The notes under the pieces were generated by a model, which made no database searches, was not told the DNA's origin, and worked only from the letters and a program-made list of their open reading frames with translations. The position numbers and the translations under genes are program-made. This document shows, in pieces, positions 36,501 through 48,900 of a DNA stretch of 64,000 nt (positions within the stretch are counted from its first letter, which is position 1; each line of letters starts with the position of its first letter). Source of the DNA: Solanum dulcamara (Eukaryota > Streptophyta > Magnoliopsida > Solanales > Solanaceae); the NCBI RefSeq assembly GCF_947179165.1, contig NC_077238.1, forward strand, positions 81,559,757 to 81,623,756, in the 5' to 3' direction.

Positions 36501-38589
36501 CTGGAACTGGAGGGGGCAAGAATCCTAGAGATGAACTTCTTGTCAAATTTCTGTTTCTGCTTCCATTACTTCTGATGATATTTTTTTACTATAAGTCATG
36601 TTTACAGGTCAGCAATTTTAAAATGATTTCATCACTTTAATAGTTGTCAGCATTTTAAGTATGTTTCGTATTGAAAAATGATTGCTGTCTGCAGACACGA
36701 TCGTTATTTGACCACATTAGACAGCTATACTACAAGATCAGAGCTGGAGGTGTCCTAGCTTATTCTTCTGTTTCTTCGTCTACCATTCTTTCAGACCAAC
36801 AGGTATCTCCTTCCTGTCGATTTTGGAACTCTGATGTCCTTATTTTTTTTTTCTCTTTCCTTTCACTAATCTGTATGAGATTGCTAATAATGAATCACCT
36901 CTCACGTCTTCCAGAATCGCTTTCAGTTATATTTCAAGCATGATGTCTTTTGCTTGCAAAGTTGTTACTCCTATTTCTAATGTTATTCAATTCATGATAA
37001 GCTTATCTAGCTTGTTCTTAGATGATATTAAAATGAAACAATTATATGGCTTGTTCTTAGATGATATTAAAATGAAACAAGTTCGCGAATCGTATGCAGC
37101 CAAAGGTGCCTTCTTTTCTGGGTGGGATATCTGTATGTGTCTGTTTTGCTGCTGTTGTGGTATCCCTTGGGCTTTCGCTTGTAATTATCCCCCGCCAAGT
37201 AATGCCGTGGACTGGTCTCCTCCTGATGTACGAGTGGACGTTTACACTTTTCTTCCTACAGTTTGGAAGTTATTTGTACTTAGTTTATCAATGGGGAAAG
37301 GCTGTGGCAAATCGAGCTGGACAATTTCGGGCCGATTCTACATCTTTGGACCATGAATCTGGAAAAGGTTGGTGGACGTAAGATCAGTAGTTTTCGTTTT
37401 ACTAAATTTTGAGGTATGGTTTTTCATTGGCGTTTTGTTGCCTTGTAGGTCATCAGCGGCAGCAATCATGTTGTGACATTGCTTCGTGCTACTATGGGTT
37501 AGGGATGGCATTTCTCGCAATTTTAGCCCCCGCATTACCTAGTATTTTCGGAATCACTGCTTTGTTTTTGAGGTACTTCTTATATTTCTTTTTCCCGCAT
37601 TTCAAGCAATTCACTGTGGTTTACATATCATCTAATAGTTGTGTGTGCGTGTGTGAATTAACGGCTGCATGTGAATGACATCACTATTTAGTGTTTACTT
37701 GCCTCGGATCATGGTTTTGTCAAAAAACTTGAATGTTTTCACTGAGTAATTGTCTTAAGTTAGGAGCTTGAGTTTAGTATTCATATATGACATGCAGAAG
37801 TCTGTTGCAACATCATATGATTCAAACGGATTTCCATATGAATAAGGAACAATTTGTTTGAAGGGTATTCTCTTGAGACCATTGGATGAGCACAAGAATA
37901 ATGAATCCCGTGTAATCCCACAAGTAGGGTCTGGGGAGGGTGGTGAGTAAGCATCCTTACTCCTACCTTGTGTATGTAGAGCGACTGTTTCCGACCAAAT
38001 GATGAGCACATAGCGTAAAAAGATGAAAATTAGATATTGGGAATAGGACACTTATGCCCCCGAAAAAGAAAACATATATCCAAAGTATTTCAAATCATTT
38101 TCTGGTTAATAAACTTAAAAGATGGTTTACAGTAGTCGCCATTTTGGTTAAACTTTATGCTTTCATTTCCCTCAAGAGTTAACGGTATTAAAGTCCTCGA
38201 AGCAGTGCGACTCTGAAACACTATTGTCATTTATAACCATTTTCTACAACCGTAATGGCTTCACACGGATGGCCTTCTAGTGCACTCTTAACTCTCAGCT
38301 ATGTTGCTCAGATCCTCCAAAATGCCGCTGCATCCGTTTCAGTACACATGTCATCTGTCACTGGAAATTTTGAACTTATGCTAGATTCTATGTTTATGTC
38401 AACTAATTAGTAGTCAAATCACTTTCGTATATATATTTCAACCACAGGTTAGGTGTGATGGTCGTAGGAGGCCTTGTTTTGGCATCGTTCATGACATATG
38501 CTGCGGAGCATCTATCGATAAGATCGTTTACGAGGGGATTTGAAGAAAAAGATACACACAGGAGTAGGAGTATATGTTTCTTGTGCTGA
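30594..38589 (+). CDS. IPUT1: Inositol phosphorylceramide glucuronosyltransferase (IPUT1/PGSIP6), GT8
   Basis: Ten exons: 30594-30836, 32985-33105, 34485-34670, 34840-35003, 35668-35775, 36470-36607, 36695-36802, 37100-37367, 37449-37572 and 38448-38589. All have GT-AG borders and consistent phases, giving 533 residues, close to the family length. The enzyme adds glucuronic acid from UDP-GlcA to inositol phosphorylceramide in the Golgi, the first sugar step of plant GIPC sphingolipids. A signal-anchor (about 8-26) leads into the GT8 domain: YVTLLYGDEFLLGVRVLGKS, the metal-binding DxD in VVYLDADT (Asp126, Asp128), NLKHSERLNSGVMV, GGDQGFLNSYY and HYTLGPLKPWDWW. Several membrane segments follow (about 299-317, 363-387, 391-422, 460-486 and 488-511), and the protein ends SICFLC. 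Exon 8 was started at 37100 because QPKVPSFLG then fits the family. Function is inferred by similarity; the frame is intact. Confidence 0.95.
30943..31520. repeat. Tandem duplication (289-bp unit) in IPUT1 intron 1
   Basis: CGACTAATT starts at 30943 and 31232. Both copies then share GAGGCTTGGACATATG, GGTTCT-AATCCACTTCATT, AGTTGCTGTATAA and GATAGTGTAA/AATAGTGTAA. The first copy ends inside the first ~45 bp of a GCGGAGCC-type MITE; the second copy is followed by the full MITE at 31493. Confidence 0.85.
31493..31673. mobile_element. hAT-type MITE with perfect 8-bp target duplication (IPUT1 intron 1)
   Basis: The 181-bp element starts CAGTGGTGGAGTCACGATTT and ends CTAGCTCTGTCCCTG, the inverse of CAGGGACAGAG. 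It is flanked by TAGTGTAA at 31485-31492 and 31674-31681, identical on both sides, as expected of hAT elements. Non-coding. Confidence 0.9.
31925..32128 (+). mobile_element. TS-type SINE, copy 1 (IPUT1 intron 1)
   Basis: Carries the TS family body order: GGAATCTTGATAGAGACTGC, CCCATCAGCCCAAGCCTTGG, TGGACAAAGTTA and TAGTTGAGGTGTGTGGAAG, then ACCGGACATC and an A-rich end. TS is a tRNA-derived SINE of Solanaceae. The 5' tRNA-like half is weakly preserved, so the left end is approximate. Confidence 0.7.
32160..32300 (+). mobile_element. TS-type SINE, copy 2, 3'-truncated (IPUT1 intron 1)
   Basis: A box-B-like GGTTGGAATCCC at 32224 is followed by AACAGGGG, TTCTTTCCATCTGCTTAAGC and CTTGGTACACC. The later TS part (the GGTGTGTGGAAG region) is missing. 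Same orientation as copy 1, which lies just upstream. Confidence 0.65.
33552..34115. mobile_element. Non-autonomous DNA transposon with perfect 8-bp target duplication (IPUT1 intron 2)
   Basis: The 564-bp element has terminal inverted repeats CTAAGCTGCTCGGACTC and (inverse) CTAAGTTGCACGGATTC. It is flanked by ACATAAAC at 33544-33551 and 34116-34123, identical. The interior holds short tandem CCCGCAC/CCCACAC/CCCGTAC runs (33944-33970 and 34035-34062) and three copies of a TCTGATGTGGGTTG-like block. No transposase. An 8-bp duplication fits the hAT superfamily, though the terminal bases are not the usual hAT ends. Confidence 0.88.
35865..36284. mobile_element. hAT-like MITE in IPUT1 intron 5
   Basis: Left end GTGGGGTGTCAAATAGGCGG; right end the inverse of TAGGGGTAGCAAAATCAACT. 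The flanks ATCTTGTA (35857-35864) and ATCCTATA (36285-36292) match at 6 of 8 bases. The interior repeats GGGCTG/GGTCAAAATGGGCTGAGTTA motifs. It is a common solanaceous foldback type and is non-coding. Confidence 0.72.
37010..37080. repeat. 39-bp tandem duplication before IPUT1 exon 8
   Basis: GCTTGTTCTTAGATGATATT with AAAATGAAACAA occurs at 37010 and again at 37049, and the second copy ends 20 bp before exon 8. Each copy contains TTGTTCTTAG, a good 3' splice site by itself. Confidence 0.95.
37890..37996 (-). repeat. RTE-LINE 3' tail, reverse orientation (IPUT1 intron 9)
   Basis: Read on the minus strand it gives GTCGGAAACAGTCGCTCTAC, GGTAGGAGTAAGGATGC, CCACCCTCCCCAGACCCTAC and TTGTGGGATTACACGGG. 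This matches the LINE tail at 25.57-25.68 kb block by block. No LINE body. Confidence 0.7.
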
Positions 38590-38884
38590 TTGTGGCATAT
38601 TCAGGTCTCAGCCACAACTAATTCAAGCTCTTTTTCTTGCGTTGGCAATTCATTTTGTCACTAATGTGTAGAATATGCTAAGTTTTTTTCTTCTTCTGGA
38701 TTTCACACTTTCTTATTTTAGAAAAATTGAGGTGTAATTCTTTGTAAAGTGTATGTATATGAAATCTAACCAATGTGAGAATATCTGATGTTCTATTCAT
38801 GTTCTCAAGCATTGTTGATAATTTACTTTGAGAAACACCGATGGCCGGTCTGTCTATCTAATATCTAATACTAGGACTACCAGA
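38590..38884. other. IPUT1 3' flank
   Basis: Contains the IPUT1 3' UTR (several TTGTAAAGTG/TGTATATGAAA-type AT-rich stretches around 38740-38770). The satellite array begins immediately after. Confidence 0.6.
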
Positions 38885-41640
38885 GTAGAGACACTATTGG
38901 GTAGAGTTTCCTCGATCTTGTAAAAAAATTGAACGAAAGCTATTATGTAAAAAAATTCATGGGCTAAGACTCACGAAAAACTAAGAAAATTATTTAATTG
39001 CTGTTGAGTGGTCCCTAAATGCTAAGAAAATGCTATGGATAAGGTTGGGGCTACACGTACTGTTTCCTCAAGCTGTTATGGAGGGTCCTGTAAAAATTTT
39101 GCAAAAAATTAACTAAAAGCATATCACCAAAAAACTTATTAGCGAATACATGCGAAAAAATTGAGAAGATCGCTTAATTTTTGTTGAGTGGTCCTTAAAT
39201 GCTAAGAAAATGTCGTGGATCATACCGAGCAACACATACTGTTATCCTAGGTCGTTGCAAAGGATCCTGTAAAGATTTGCAGACAAATTGATCGAAAGTC
39301 ATATCATCAAAAAATTAGTGGGCTAACACATGAAAAATTGAGAAAATCGGCTATGCCAATTGAGTAGCCCCTAAATGTTAACAAAATGTCGTGGATAATG
39401 TCGATGCTACACGTAATGTTCCCCAAGTTTGTTACGGAGGGTCCCATAAAAGTTTAAGTAAAAATTGACCAAAAGTCATATCACCAAAATATTCATCGGC
39501 TAGTACACACGAAAAATGAGAAAATCGCCCAATTTCGCTTGCGTGGACCCTAAATGCTATGAATATGCCATAAAACGTGTCGAGACTACACATACTAATC
39601 CCCCGGGTACTTACAGATGGTCCCATAAAGGTTTTGAATATTTTTTGATTGAAATCCATATCACCAAAATATTCATGGAGTAATACACACGAAAAATGAG
39701 TAAAATCGTCTAACTCCGCTTGTGCGACCCCTAAATACTATGAATATGTCGAAAGCCAGTTCACCAAAAAATATCCATGGGCTAACACACATGAAAAAAT
39801 GACGAAATCGTGTAATAACGCTTGTGCGGCCCCTAAATGCTATGAATGCGTAGTAGATCATGCCGAGGCTGCACGTATTAATCCCTCGGGTATCTACAGG
39901 GGGATCCATAATGGTTGTCGAGAAAAATCCACCGACAGCCAATTCATCAAAAATATCTATAGGCTACACATACGGAAAAATAGCGAAATTGCCCAATTCC
40001 GCTTGTGCGGCCCCTAAATCATATGAACGCGTCGTGGGTCATTTCGAGCCCGCATGTACTGATCCACTAGGTACCTACAGAGGGTCCCATAATAGTTTCT
40101 GAAAAAAATCCACCGAAAGTCAGTTCACCAAAAATATCCAAGGGCCAACACACACAATAAAATGGCAAAATCTCCTAATTTCGCTTGTGCTGCCTCTAAA
40201 TTCTATGAACACATCGTGGATCGTGCTGAGTTCATGCATCGTGAATCGTGTCGAGGTCACACATACTGATTTCCTAGGTACCTATGGAGGGTTTCATAAT
40301 GGTTTTCAAGAAAAAACCACTGAAATCTAGTTCATTAAAAATATCCACGAGCTAACAAACACGAAAAAATAGCAAAATTGCCTAATTCTACTTGTGCGAC
40401 CCCTAAATGCTATGAATGCATCGTAGATCGTGCCGATCCTGCATGTATTGATACCTCAAGTATCTATGAAAGGTCCCATCATGGTTTCCGAGAAAAATCC
40501 ATCAGAAGTCAGTTCACCAAAAATATAAATGGGCTAACACAAACGAAAAATGGCGAAATCGCCTAATTTAGCTTGTCCGAATCTTAAATACCATGAACAC
40601 ACCATGGATCGTGCCTAGGCCACACGTACTGATCCCATGGGTACCTAATGGTTTCCAAGAAAAATCCACCATAATCCAGTTCATTAAAAATATTGATGTG
40701 CTAACACACACGAAAAATGGCAAAGTCGTCTAATTTCGATTCTACAGCCCCTAAATGCCATGGACGCACCGTGGATCATGCAGAGGCCACACGTACAAAT
40801 CTCTCGGATACTTACGGAGGGTCACATAATGGTTTCCATGAAAAATCCACCAGAAGCGAGTTCACCAAAAATATCCATTAGCTAACACACACGAAAAATG
40901 GCAAAATCGCCTAATTCTGTTAGTGCGGCCCCCAAATGTCATGAATGCACTGTAGATCGTACCGAGGATGCACATACTAATTCCCCGAGTACCTACGAAG
41001 GGTCACAAAATGGTTTCCGAGAAAATATAGACCAGAAGCCAGTTCACCAAAAATATCCATAGTGCTAACACACACGAAAGAATGACAAAATCGCCTAATT
41101 CTTCTTGTGCGGCCCCTAAATACTATGTATGCGCCATAAATCATGTTGAGGCCGCATGTACTGATCCTTTGGGTACCTATGGAGGGTCCCATAATGATTT
41201 CTGAGAAAAATCCACCGGCAGCTAGTTTACCAAAAATATCCATGGGCTAACGCACACGAAAAAATGGCGAAATCGCTTGGTTCAACTTATGCGCCTCCTA
41301 AATGCTATGAATGGGCCATGGATCATGATGAAGAGGCACATAATGATCGCTAGTGTACCTACAGAGGGTTCCATAATAATTTTCGAGAAAAATCTGATAG
41401 AAACCAGTTCACCAAAAACATTAATGGGCTAATAGACACACGAAAAAATAGCAAAATCGCTTAATTCCACTTGTACAACCCCTAAATGCTATGAAAGCAC
41501 TGTGGATTGTGCCGAAGCTGTACGTACTGATCCCTCGGGTACCTATGGATGTTCCAATAACGGTTTCCTAAAAAATCCACCGAAAGCCAGTTTACTAAAA
41601 ATATTGATGAGCTCACATACACAAAAAATCACCTAATTTC
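38885..41640 (+). repeat. Satellite array, diverged flank subfamily (~180-bp units, about 15)
   Basis: The marker CCTAAATGCTA-GAA recurs about every 180 bp (39013, 39193, about 39370 and so on), with one unit shortened by about 75 bp near 39750. Unit landmarks: GGGTACCTACGGAGGGTCCC, ATAATGGTTTCCGAGAAAAA, CCATGGGCTAACACACACGA and ATCGCCTAATTTCGCTTGTG. About half the unit (GGGCTAACACACACGAAAAA ... CGCCTAATT) is shared with the main subfamily; the other half differs. Confidence 0.9.
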
Positions 41641-42929
41641 TATTGCGTCACCAATAAAATGCTCCTAAACCATTCTAAAGCGCTGTCGGGGCTACTGGAG
41701 TCGTTCCCTAGGTCGTTACGGACGCTACTATGGAAGAATCCAAGAAAATTTGACCCGGACGCTCGGCACCTAAAAAATCCGTGGGCTAACACACACGAAA
41801 AACTGGTAAAATCGCCTAATTCCTATTTCGTTGCCAATAAAATACTTTCAAACCACTCTAAAGCACCACCGGTGCTACTAGAGTCGTTCCCTAGGTCGTT
41901 ACGAATGCTACAATGGAAGAATTCAAAAAAATTCAACTCAGACCCCCAACACCTAAATAATCGGTGGGCTAACACACACAAAAAACTGACAAAATTGCCT
42001 ATTTTCTATTGCATCGCCAACAAAATACTTCTAAACCCCTTTCATGCACCTCTGGGGCTTCTAGAGTCATTTCCTAGGTCGTTACGGACGCTACTATGTA
42101 AAAATCCAAAAAATTCGACCCGGACGCCCGACACCTAAAAAATTAATGGGCTAAAACACACGAAAACTGGCAAAATCGCCTAATTCTATTGCATTGCCAA
42201 TAAAATGCTCCTAAACCGCTCTAAATCACCGCTGGGGCTACTAGAGTCTTTCCCTAGGTCGTTACGGACGCTACTATGGAAGAATCCAAGAAAATTCGAC
42301 CCGGACCCCTGGTACCTAAAAAATCTGTGGGCTAACACACATGAAAAACTGGCAAAATTGCCTAATTTCTATTGCGTCACCAATAAAATGCTCCTAAACC
42401 CCTCTCATGCGCCTTCGGGGATACTAGAGTCGTTCTCTAGGTCGTTACGGATGCTACTATGTAAGAATCCAAGAAAATTCGATTGAATGCCCGACACCTA
42501 AAAAATCCGTGGGCTAAAACACACGAAAAACTAGCAAAATCGCCTAATTCTATTGCGTCGCCAATAAAATACTCCTAAACCCCTCTAAAGAACCACCGAT
42601 GCTACTGGAGTCTTTCCCTAAGTCGTTACAGATGCTACTATAGAAGAATCTAAGAAAATTCGACTCGGACCCCCGGCACCTAAAAAATCCTTGGGCTAAC
42701 ATACACAAAAAACTGGCAAAATCGCCTAATTCCTATTTCGTTGCCAATAAAACCCTCCAAAACCCCTCTAATGTGCCTCTGGGTCTATTAGAGACGTTCC
42801 ATAGTTCATTACAGATGCTACTATGGAAGAATCCAAGAAAATTCGACCCGGACCCCCAGCACCTAAAAAATTCGTGGGCTAACATACATGAAAAACTGGC
42901 AAAATTGCCTAATTCCTATTTCGTTGCCA

Positions 42930-45900
42930 ATAAAATGCTCCTAAACCCCTCTAAAGCGCCGCCGGGGTTATTGGAGCCATTTCCAAGGTCGTTATGAACG
43001 CTAATATGGAAGAAACCAAGAAAATTCTACCCGAACCCCCGACACCTAAACAATCTGTGGGCTAACACACACGAAAAACTAACAAAATTGCCTAATTTCT
43101 ATTACGTCGCCAACAAAATACTTCTAAACCTCTTTCATGCACCTCCGGGCTTCTAGAATCATTTCCTAGGTCGTTACAGACGCTATTATGTAAAAATCCA
43201 AACAAATTCGACCCGAACTTCCGACACTTAAAATATTCGTGGGCTAAAACACACGAAAAACTGACAAAATCGCCTAATTCTATTGCGTTGCCAATAAAAT
43301 GCTCCTAAACCCCTCTAAAGCACCGCCGGGGCTACTGGAGTCTTTCCCAAGGTCGTTACGGACGCTACTATGGAAGAATCCAAGAAAATTTGAACTGGAC
43401 CCCTAGTACCTAAAATATCTGTGGGCTAACACACACGAAAAACTAGCAAAATTGCCTCATTTCTATTGCGTCACCAATAAAATGCTCCTAAACCCCTCTC
43501 ATGCGCTTTCGAGGCTACTAGAGTCGTTCTCTAGGTCATTACGAACGCTACTATGTAAGAATCCAAGAAAATTCGACCATATGCCCGACACCTAAAAAAT
43601 CTGTGGGCTAAAACACACAAAAAACTGGCAAAATCGCCTAATTCTATTGTGTCGTCAATAAAATGTTCCTAAACTCCTCTAAAGAACCGACGGGGCTACT
43701 GGAGTCTTTCCCTAGGTCATTACGGACGCTACTATGGAAGAATCCAAGAACATTCGACTCGGACCCCTGGCACCTAAAAAATCCTTGGGCTAACATACAC
43801 AAAAAACTGGAAAAATCGCCTAATTCCTATTTTGTTGCTAATAAAAACCTCCAAAACCCTTCTAATGTGCCTCTGGGTCTACTAGAGACGTTCCATAGTT
43901 CATTACAGACGCTACTATGGACGAATCCAAGAAAATTCGCCCCTAACGCCCGACACCTAAAAAATTCGTGGGCTAACATACATGAAAAACAGGCAAAATT
44001 GCCTAATTCCTATTTCTTTGCCAATAAAATGCTCCTAAACCCCTCTAAAGCGCCGCCGGGGCTATTGGAGCCTTTAACAAGGTCGTTACGAACTATACTA
44101 TGGAAGAAACCAAGAAAATTCGACCCGAACCCCCGACACCTAAATAATCTGTGGGCTAACACATACGAAAAACTGACAAAATTGCCTAATTTCTATTGCG
44201 TCGCCAACAAAATGATTCTAAACCCATTTCATGCACCTCCGGGGCTTTTAGAGTCGTTTCCTAGGTCGTTACAGATGCTACTATGTACAAATCCAAACAA
44301 ATTTGACCCAGATGCCCGACACCTAAAAAATCTATGGGCTAACATACACGAAAAACTTGCAAAATCGACTAATTCCTATTACGTCGCCAATATAATACTC
44401 CTAAACCATTCTAAATCGCCGCCGGGGCTACTAGAGTCGTTCTCTAGGTCGTTACAGATGCTACTATTGAATAATCCAAGAAACTTTGACCTAGACCCCC
44501 GACACCTAAAAAATTCTTGGGCTAACACACGAAAAACTAGCAAAATCACCTAATTCCTATTTTGTTACCAATAAAATACTCCTAAACCACTCTAAAGACC
44601 GCTGGGGCTACTGGAGTCATTCTCCAGGTCGTTACGAATGCTACTATGGAAGAATCCAAAAAAATTCGACCCGGAACCCGGCACCTAAAAAATCTGTGGG
44701 CTAAGACACACAAAGAACTGGCAAAATCGCTGAATTTCTATTGCATCGCCAATAAAATACTCCTACATACTTCCAAAGCAATGCCTGGGCTATTGGAGTA
44801 GTTCCCTAGATCGTTACGGACGTTACTATATAAAAACCAAGAAAATTCGACCCGAATGCCCGACACCTAAAAAATCCGTGGGCTAAAAGACATGAAAAAC
44901 TAGCAAAATCGCCTAATTCTATTGCATCGCCAATAAAATGCTCCTAAACCCCTCTAAAGCACCACCGGGGCTACTGGAGTCTTTCCCTAGGTCGTTACGG
45001 ACACTACTATGGAAGAATCCAATAAAATTCGACCCGGATCCCCGGCTCCTAAAAAGTCTGTGGGCTAACAAACACGAAAAATTAGCAAAATCGCCTAATT
45101 TCTATTGCGTCGCCAATAAAATGCTCCTAAACCCTTCTAAAGGACTGTCGGGTCTACTGGAGTCGTTCGCTAGGTCGTTACGGATGCTACTATGGAAGAA
45201 TCCAAGAAAATTCGACCCGGACGCCTGACACCTAAAAAATCCGTGGGCTAAAACACACGAAAAACTAACAAAATCGCCTAATTCCTATTTGTTGCCAATA
45301 GAATGGTCCTAAACCCCTCTAAAGTGCCGCCAGGGCTTCTGGAGTCGTTCCCAAGGTCGTTACAAACGCTACTATGGAAGAATCCAAGAATATTCGACCC
45401 GTACCCCTGGCACCTAAAAAATCTATGTGCTAATACACACGAAAAACTGGCAAAATCGCCTATTTCCTAATGCATCGCAAATAAAATGCTTCTAAACCTT
45501 TCTAAAGCACTGTCGGGGTTACTGGAGTCGTTCCCTAAGTAGGTACGGATGCTACTATGGAAGAATCCAAAAAATATTGACCCGGACCCCCAGCACCTAA
45601 AAAATCCGTGGGCTAACACACACGAAAAACTGGCAAAATTGCCTAATTTATATTGTATCGCCAATAAAATGCTCCTAAACACTCTAAAGCGCCCCCGGGG
45701 CTACTGGAATGGTTCCCTAGGTCGTTATGAATGCTACAATGGAAGAATTCAAAAAAATTCAACTCAGACCCCCAACACCTAAATAATCGGTGGGCTAACA
45801 CACACGAAAAACTAGCAAAATCGCCTAAATCTTATTGCGTTGCTAATAAAATGCTCCTTAACCCTTCTAAAGTGCCATCGGGGCTACTATAATCGTTACC

Positions 45901-48900
45901 TAGGTCGTTACGGACGCTACTATAGAAGAATCCAAGAAAATTCGACCCGCACCCCAAGCACTTAAAATATCTGTGGGCTAACACACATGAAAAACTAGCA
46001 AAATCTCCTAATTCCTATTTCGTTGCCAATAAAATGCTCCTAAACCCCTCTAAAGCACTGCAAGGTCTATTTGAGTCATTCTCCAGGTCGTTACAGATGC
46101 TACTATGGAATAATCCATGAAAAAATATGACTCGGACCTCTGACACCTAAAAAATCCGTGGGCTAACACATACAAAAATCTGGCAAAATCGCCTAATTCC
46201 TATTTTGTTGCCAATAGAATGCTTCTAAACCCCTCTAAAGCACCGCTGGGGCTACTGGAGTCGTTCCAAGGTCGTTACAAATTCAATATTAAAGAAATCA
46301 AGAAAATTCGACCCGAACCCCCGGCACCTAAAAATATGTGGGCTAACACACATGAAAAACTAACAAAATTGCCTAATTTCTATTACGTCGCCAACAAAAT
46401 GCTTCTAAACCCCTTTCATGCACCTCCGGGCTTCTAGAGTCATTTCCTAGGTCGTTACAGATGCTACTATGTAAAAATCCAAACAAATTCGACCCGGACG
46501 CCCGACACCTAAAAATTTCGTGGGCTAAAACACACTAAAAACTAGCAAAATTGCCTAATTCTATTGCGTTGCCAATAAAATGCTCCTAAACCCCTCTAAA
46601 GCACCGCCGGGGCTACTGGAGTCTTTACCTAGGTTGTTACGGATGCTACTATGGAAGAATCCAAGAAAATTTGACCCGGATCCCTGGTACCTAAAAAATC
46701 TGTAGGCTAACACACACGAAAAACTGGCAAAATTGCCTAATTTCTATTGCGTCAACAATAAAATGCTCCTAAACCCCTATCATGTTCCTTCGTTGCTACT
46801 AGAGTCATTCTCTAGGTCATTACGAACTCTACTATGTAAGAATCCAAGAACATTCCACCATATGCCCGACACCTAAAAAATCTGTGGGCTAAAATAAAAG
46901 AAAAACTGGCAAAATTACCTAATTCTATTGTGTTGTCAATAAAATGTTGCTAAACCCCTCTAAAGAACCGCCGGGGCTATTGGAGTCTTTCCCGAGGTCT
47001 TTACGGACGCTACTATGGAAGAATCCAAGAAAATTCGACTCGGACCCCTGGCACCTAAAAAATCCTTGGGCTAACATACACAAAAAACTAGAAAAATCGC
47101 CTAATTCCTATTTTGTTGCCAATAAAACCCTCCAAAACCCCTCTAATGTGCCTCTGGGTCTACTAGAGACGTTCCATAGTTCATTACAGACGCTACTATG
47201 GACGAATCCAAGAAAATTTGCCCCGGACGCCCGACACCTAAAAAATTCGTGGGCTAACATACATGAAAAACTAGCAACATTGCCTAATTCCTATTTCTTT
47301 GCCAATAAAATGCTTCTAAACCCCTCTAAAGCGCCGCCGGGGCTATTGGAGCCATTACCAAGGTCGTTACGAACTATACTATGGAAGAAACCAAGAAAAT
47401 TTGACCCAAACCCCCAGCACCTAAACAATCTGTGGGCTAACACACACGAAAAACTGACAAAATTGCATAATTTCTATTGCGTCGCCAACAAAATGATTCT
47501 AAACCCATTTCATGCACCTCTGGGGCTTTTAGAGTCGTTTCCTAGGTCGTTACAGATGCTACTATGTACAAATCCAAACAAATTCGACCCAGATACCCGA
47601 CACCTAAAAAATCTATGGGCTAACATACATGAAAAACTTGCAAAATCGACTAATCCTATTGCGTCGCCAATATAATACTCCTAAACCATTCTAAATCGCC
47701 ACCGGGGCTACTAGAGTCGTTCTCTAGGTCATTACAGATGCTACTATGGAAGAATCCAAGAAAATTTGACCTAGACCCCTGACACCTAAAAAATCCTTGG
47801 GCTAACACACACGAAAAATAGACGAAATCACCTAATTCCTATTTCGTTGCCAATAAAATGCTCCTAAACCTCTCTAAAGCACCGCTGGGGCTACTGGAGT
47901 CATTCTATAGGTCGTTACGAATGCTACTATGGAAGAATCCAAGAAAATTCGACCCGGAACCCGGAACCTAAAAAATCTATGGGCTAACACATACAAAGAA
48001 CTAGCAAAATCGCCGAATTCCTATTGCATCGCAAATAAAATACTCCTAAATCCTTCCAAAGCAATGCCGGGGCTATTGGAGTAGTTACCTAGATCGTTAC
48101 AGACGCTACTATATAAAAATCCAAAAAAATTCGACCCGGATGCCCGACACCTAAAAAATCTGTGGGCTAAAAGACATGAAAAACTAGCAAAATCACCTAA
48201 TTCTATTGCATCGCCAATAAAATGCTCCCAAATCCTTCTAAAGCACCACCGGGGCTACTGAAGTCTTTCCCTAGGTCGTTACGGACACTACTATGGAAGA
48301 ATACAAGAAAATTCGACCCGGACCCCCGGCTCTTAAAAAGTCTGTGGGCTAACAAACACGAAAAGCTGGCAAAATTGCCTAATTTCTATTGCGTCGCTAA
48401 TAAAATGCTCCTAAACCTTTCTAAAGGACAGTCGTGTCTATTGGAGTCGTTCGCTAGGTCGTTACGGATGCTACTATGGAAGAATTCAAGAAAATTCGAC
48501 CCGGACGCCTGACACCTAAAAAATCCGTGGGCTAAAACACACAAAAAACTAGCAAAATCGCCTAATTCCTATTTGTTGCCAATAGAATGGTCCTAAACCC
48601 CTCTAAATTGTTGCCAGGGCTTCTGGAGTCATTTCCAAGGTCGTTACAAACGCTACTATGGAAGAATCCAAGAATATTCGACCCGGACCCCTGGCACCTA
48701 AAAAATCTATGTGCTAATACACACGAAAAACTAGCAAAATCGCCTATTTCCTAATGCATCACAAATAAAATGCTTCTAAACCTTTCTAAAGCACTGTCGG
48801 GGCTACTGGAGTCGTTCCCTAGGTAGTTACGGATGCTACTATGGAAGAATCCAAAAAATATTGACCCGGACCCCCAGCACCTAAAAAATCCGTGGGCTAA

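Noticed and set aside
36940..37356. Longer frame as IPUT1 exon 8
   Set aside because: This frame reads through the exon in the wrong phase (CMCLFCCCCG...). The frame with PKVPSFLGG and MPWTGLLLMYEWTF fits the family and the splice phases.
43663..44553. 296-codon ORF as a repeat-protein gene
   Set aside because: It is five satellite monomers read in one frame. Start and stop fall wherever a unit has an indel, no promoter or domain is visible, and other monomers carry stops or frame shifts.
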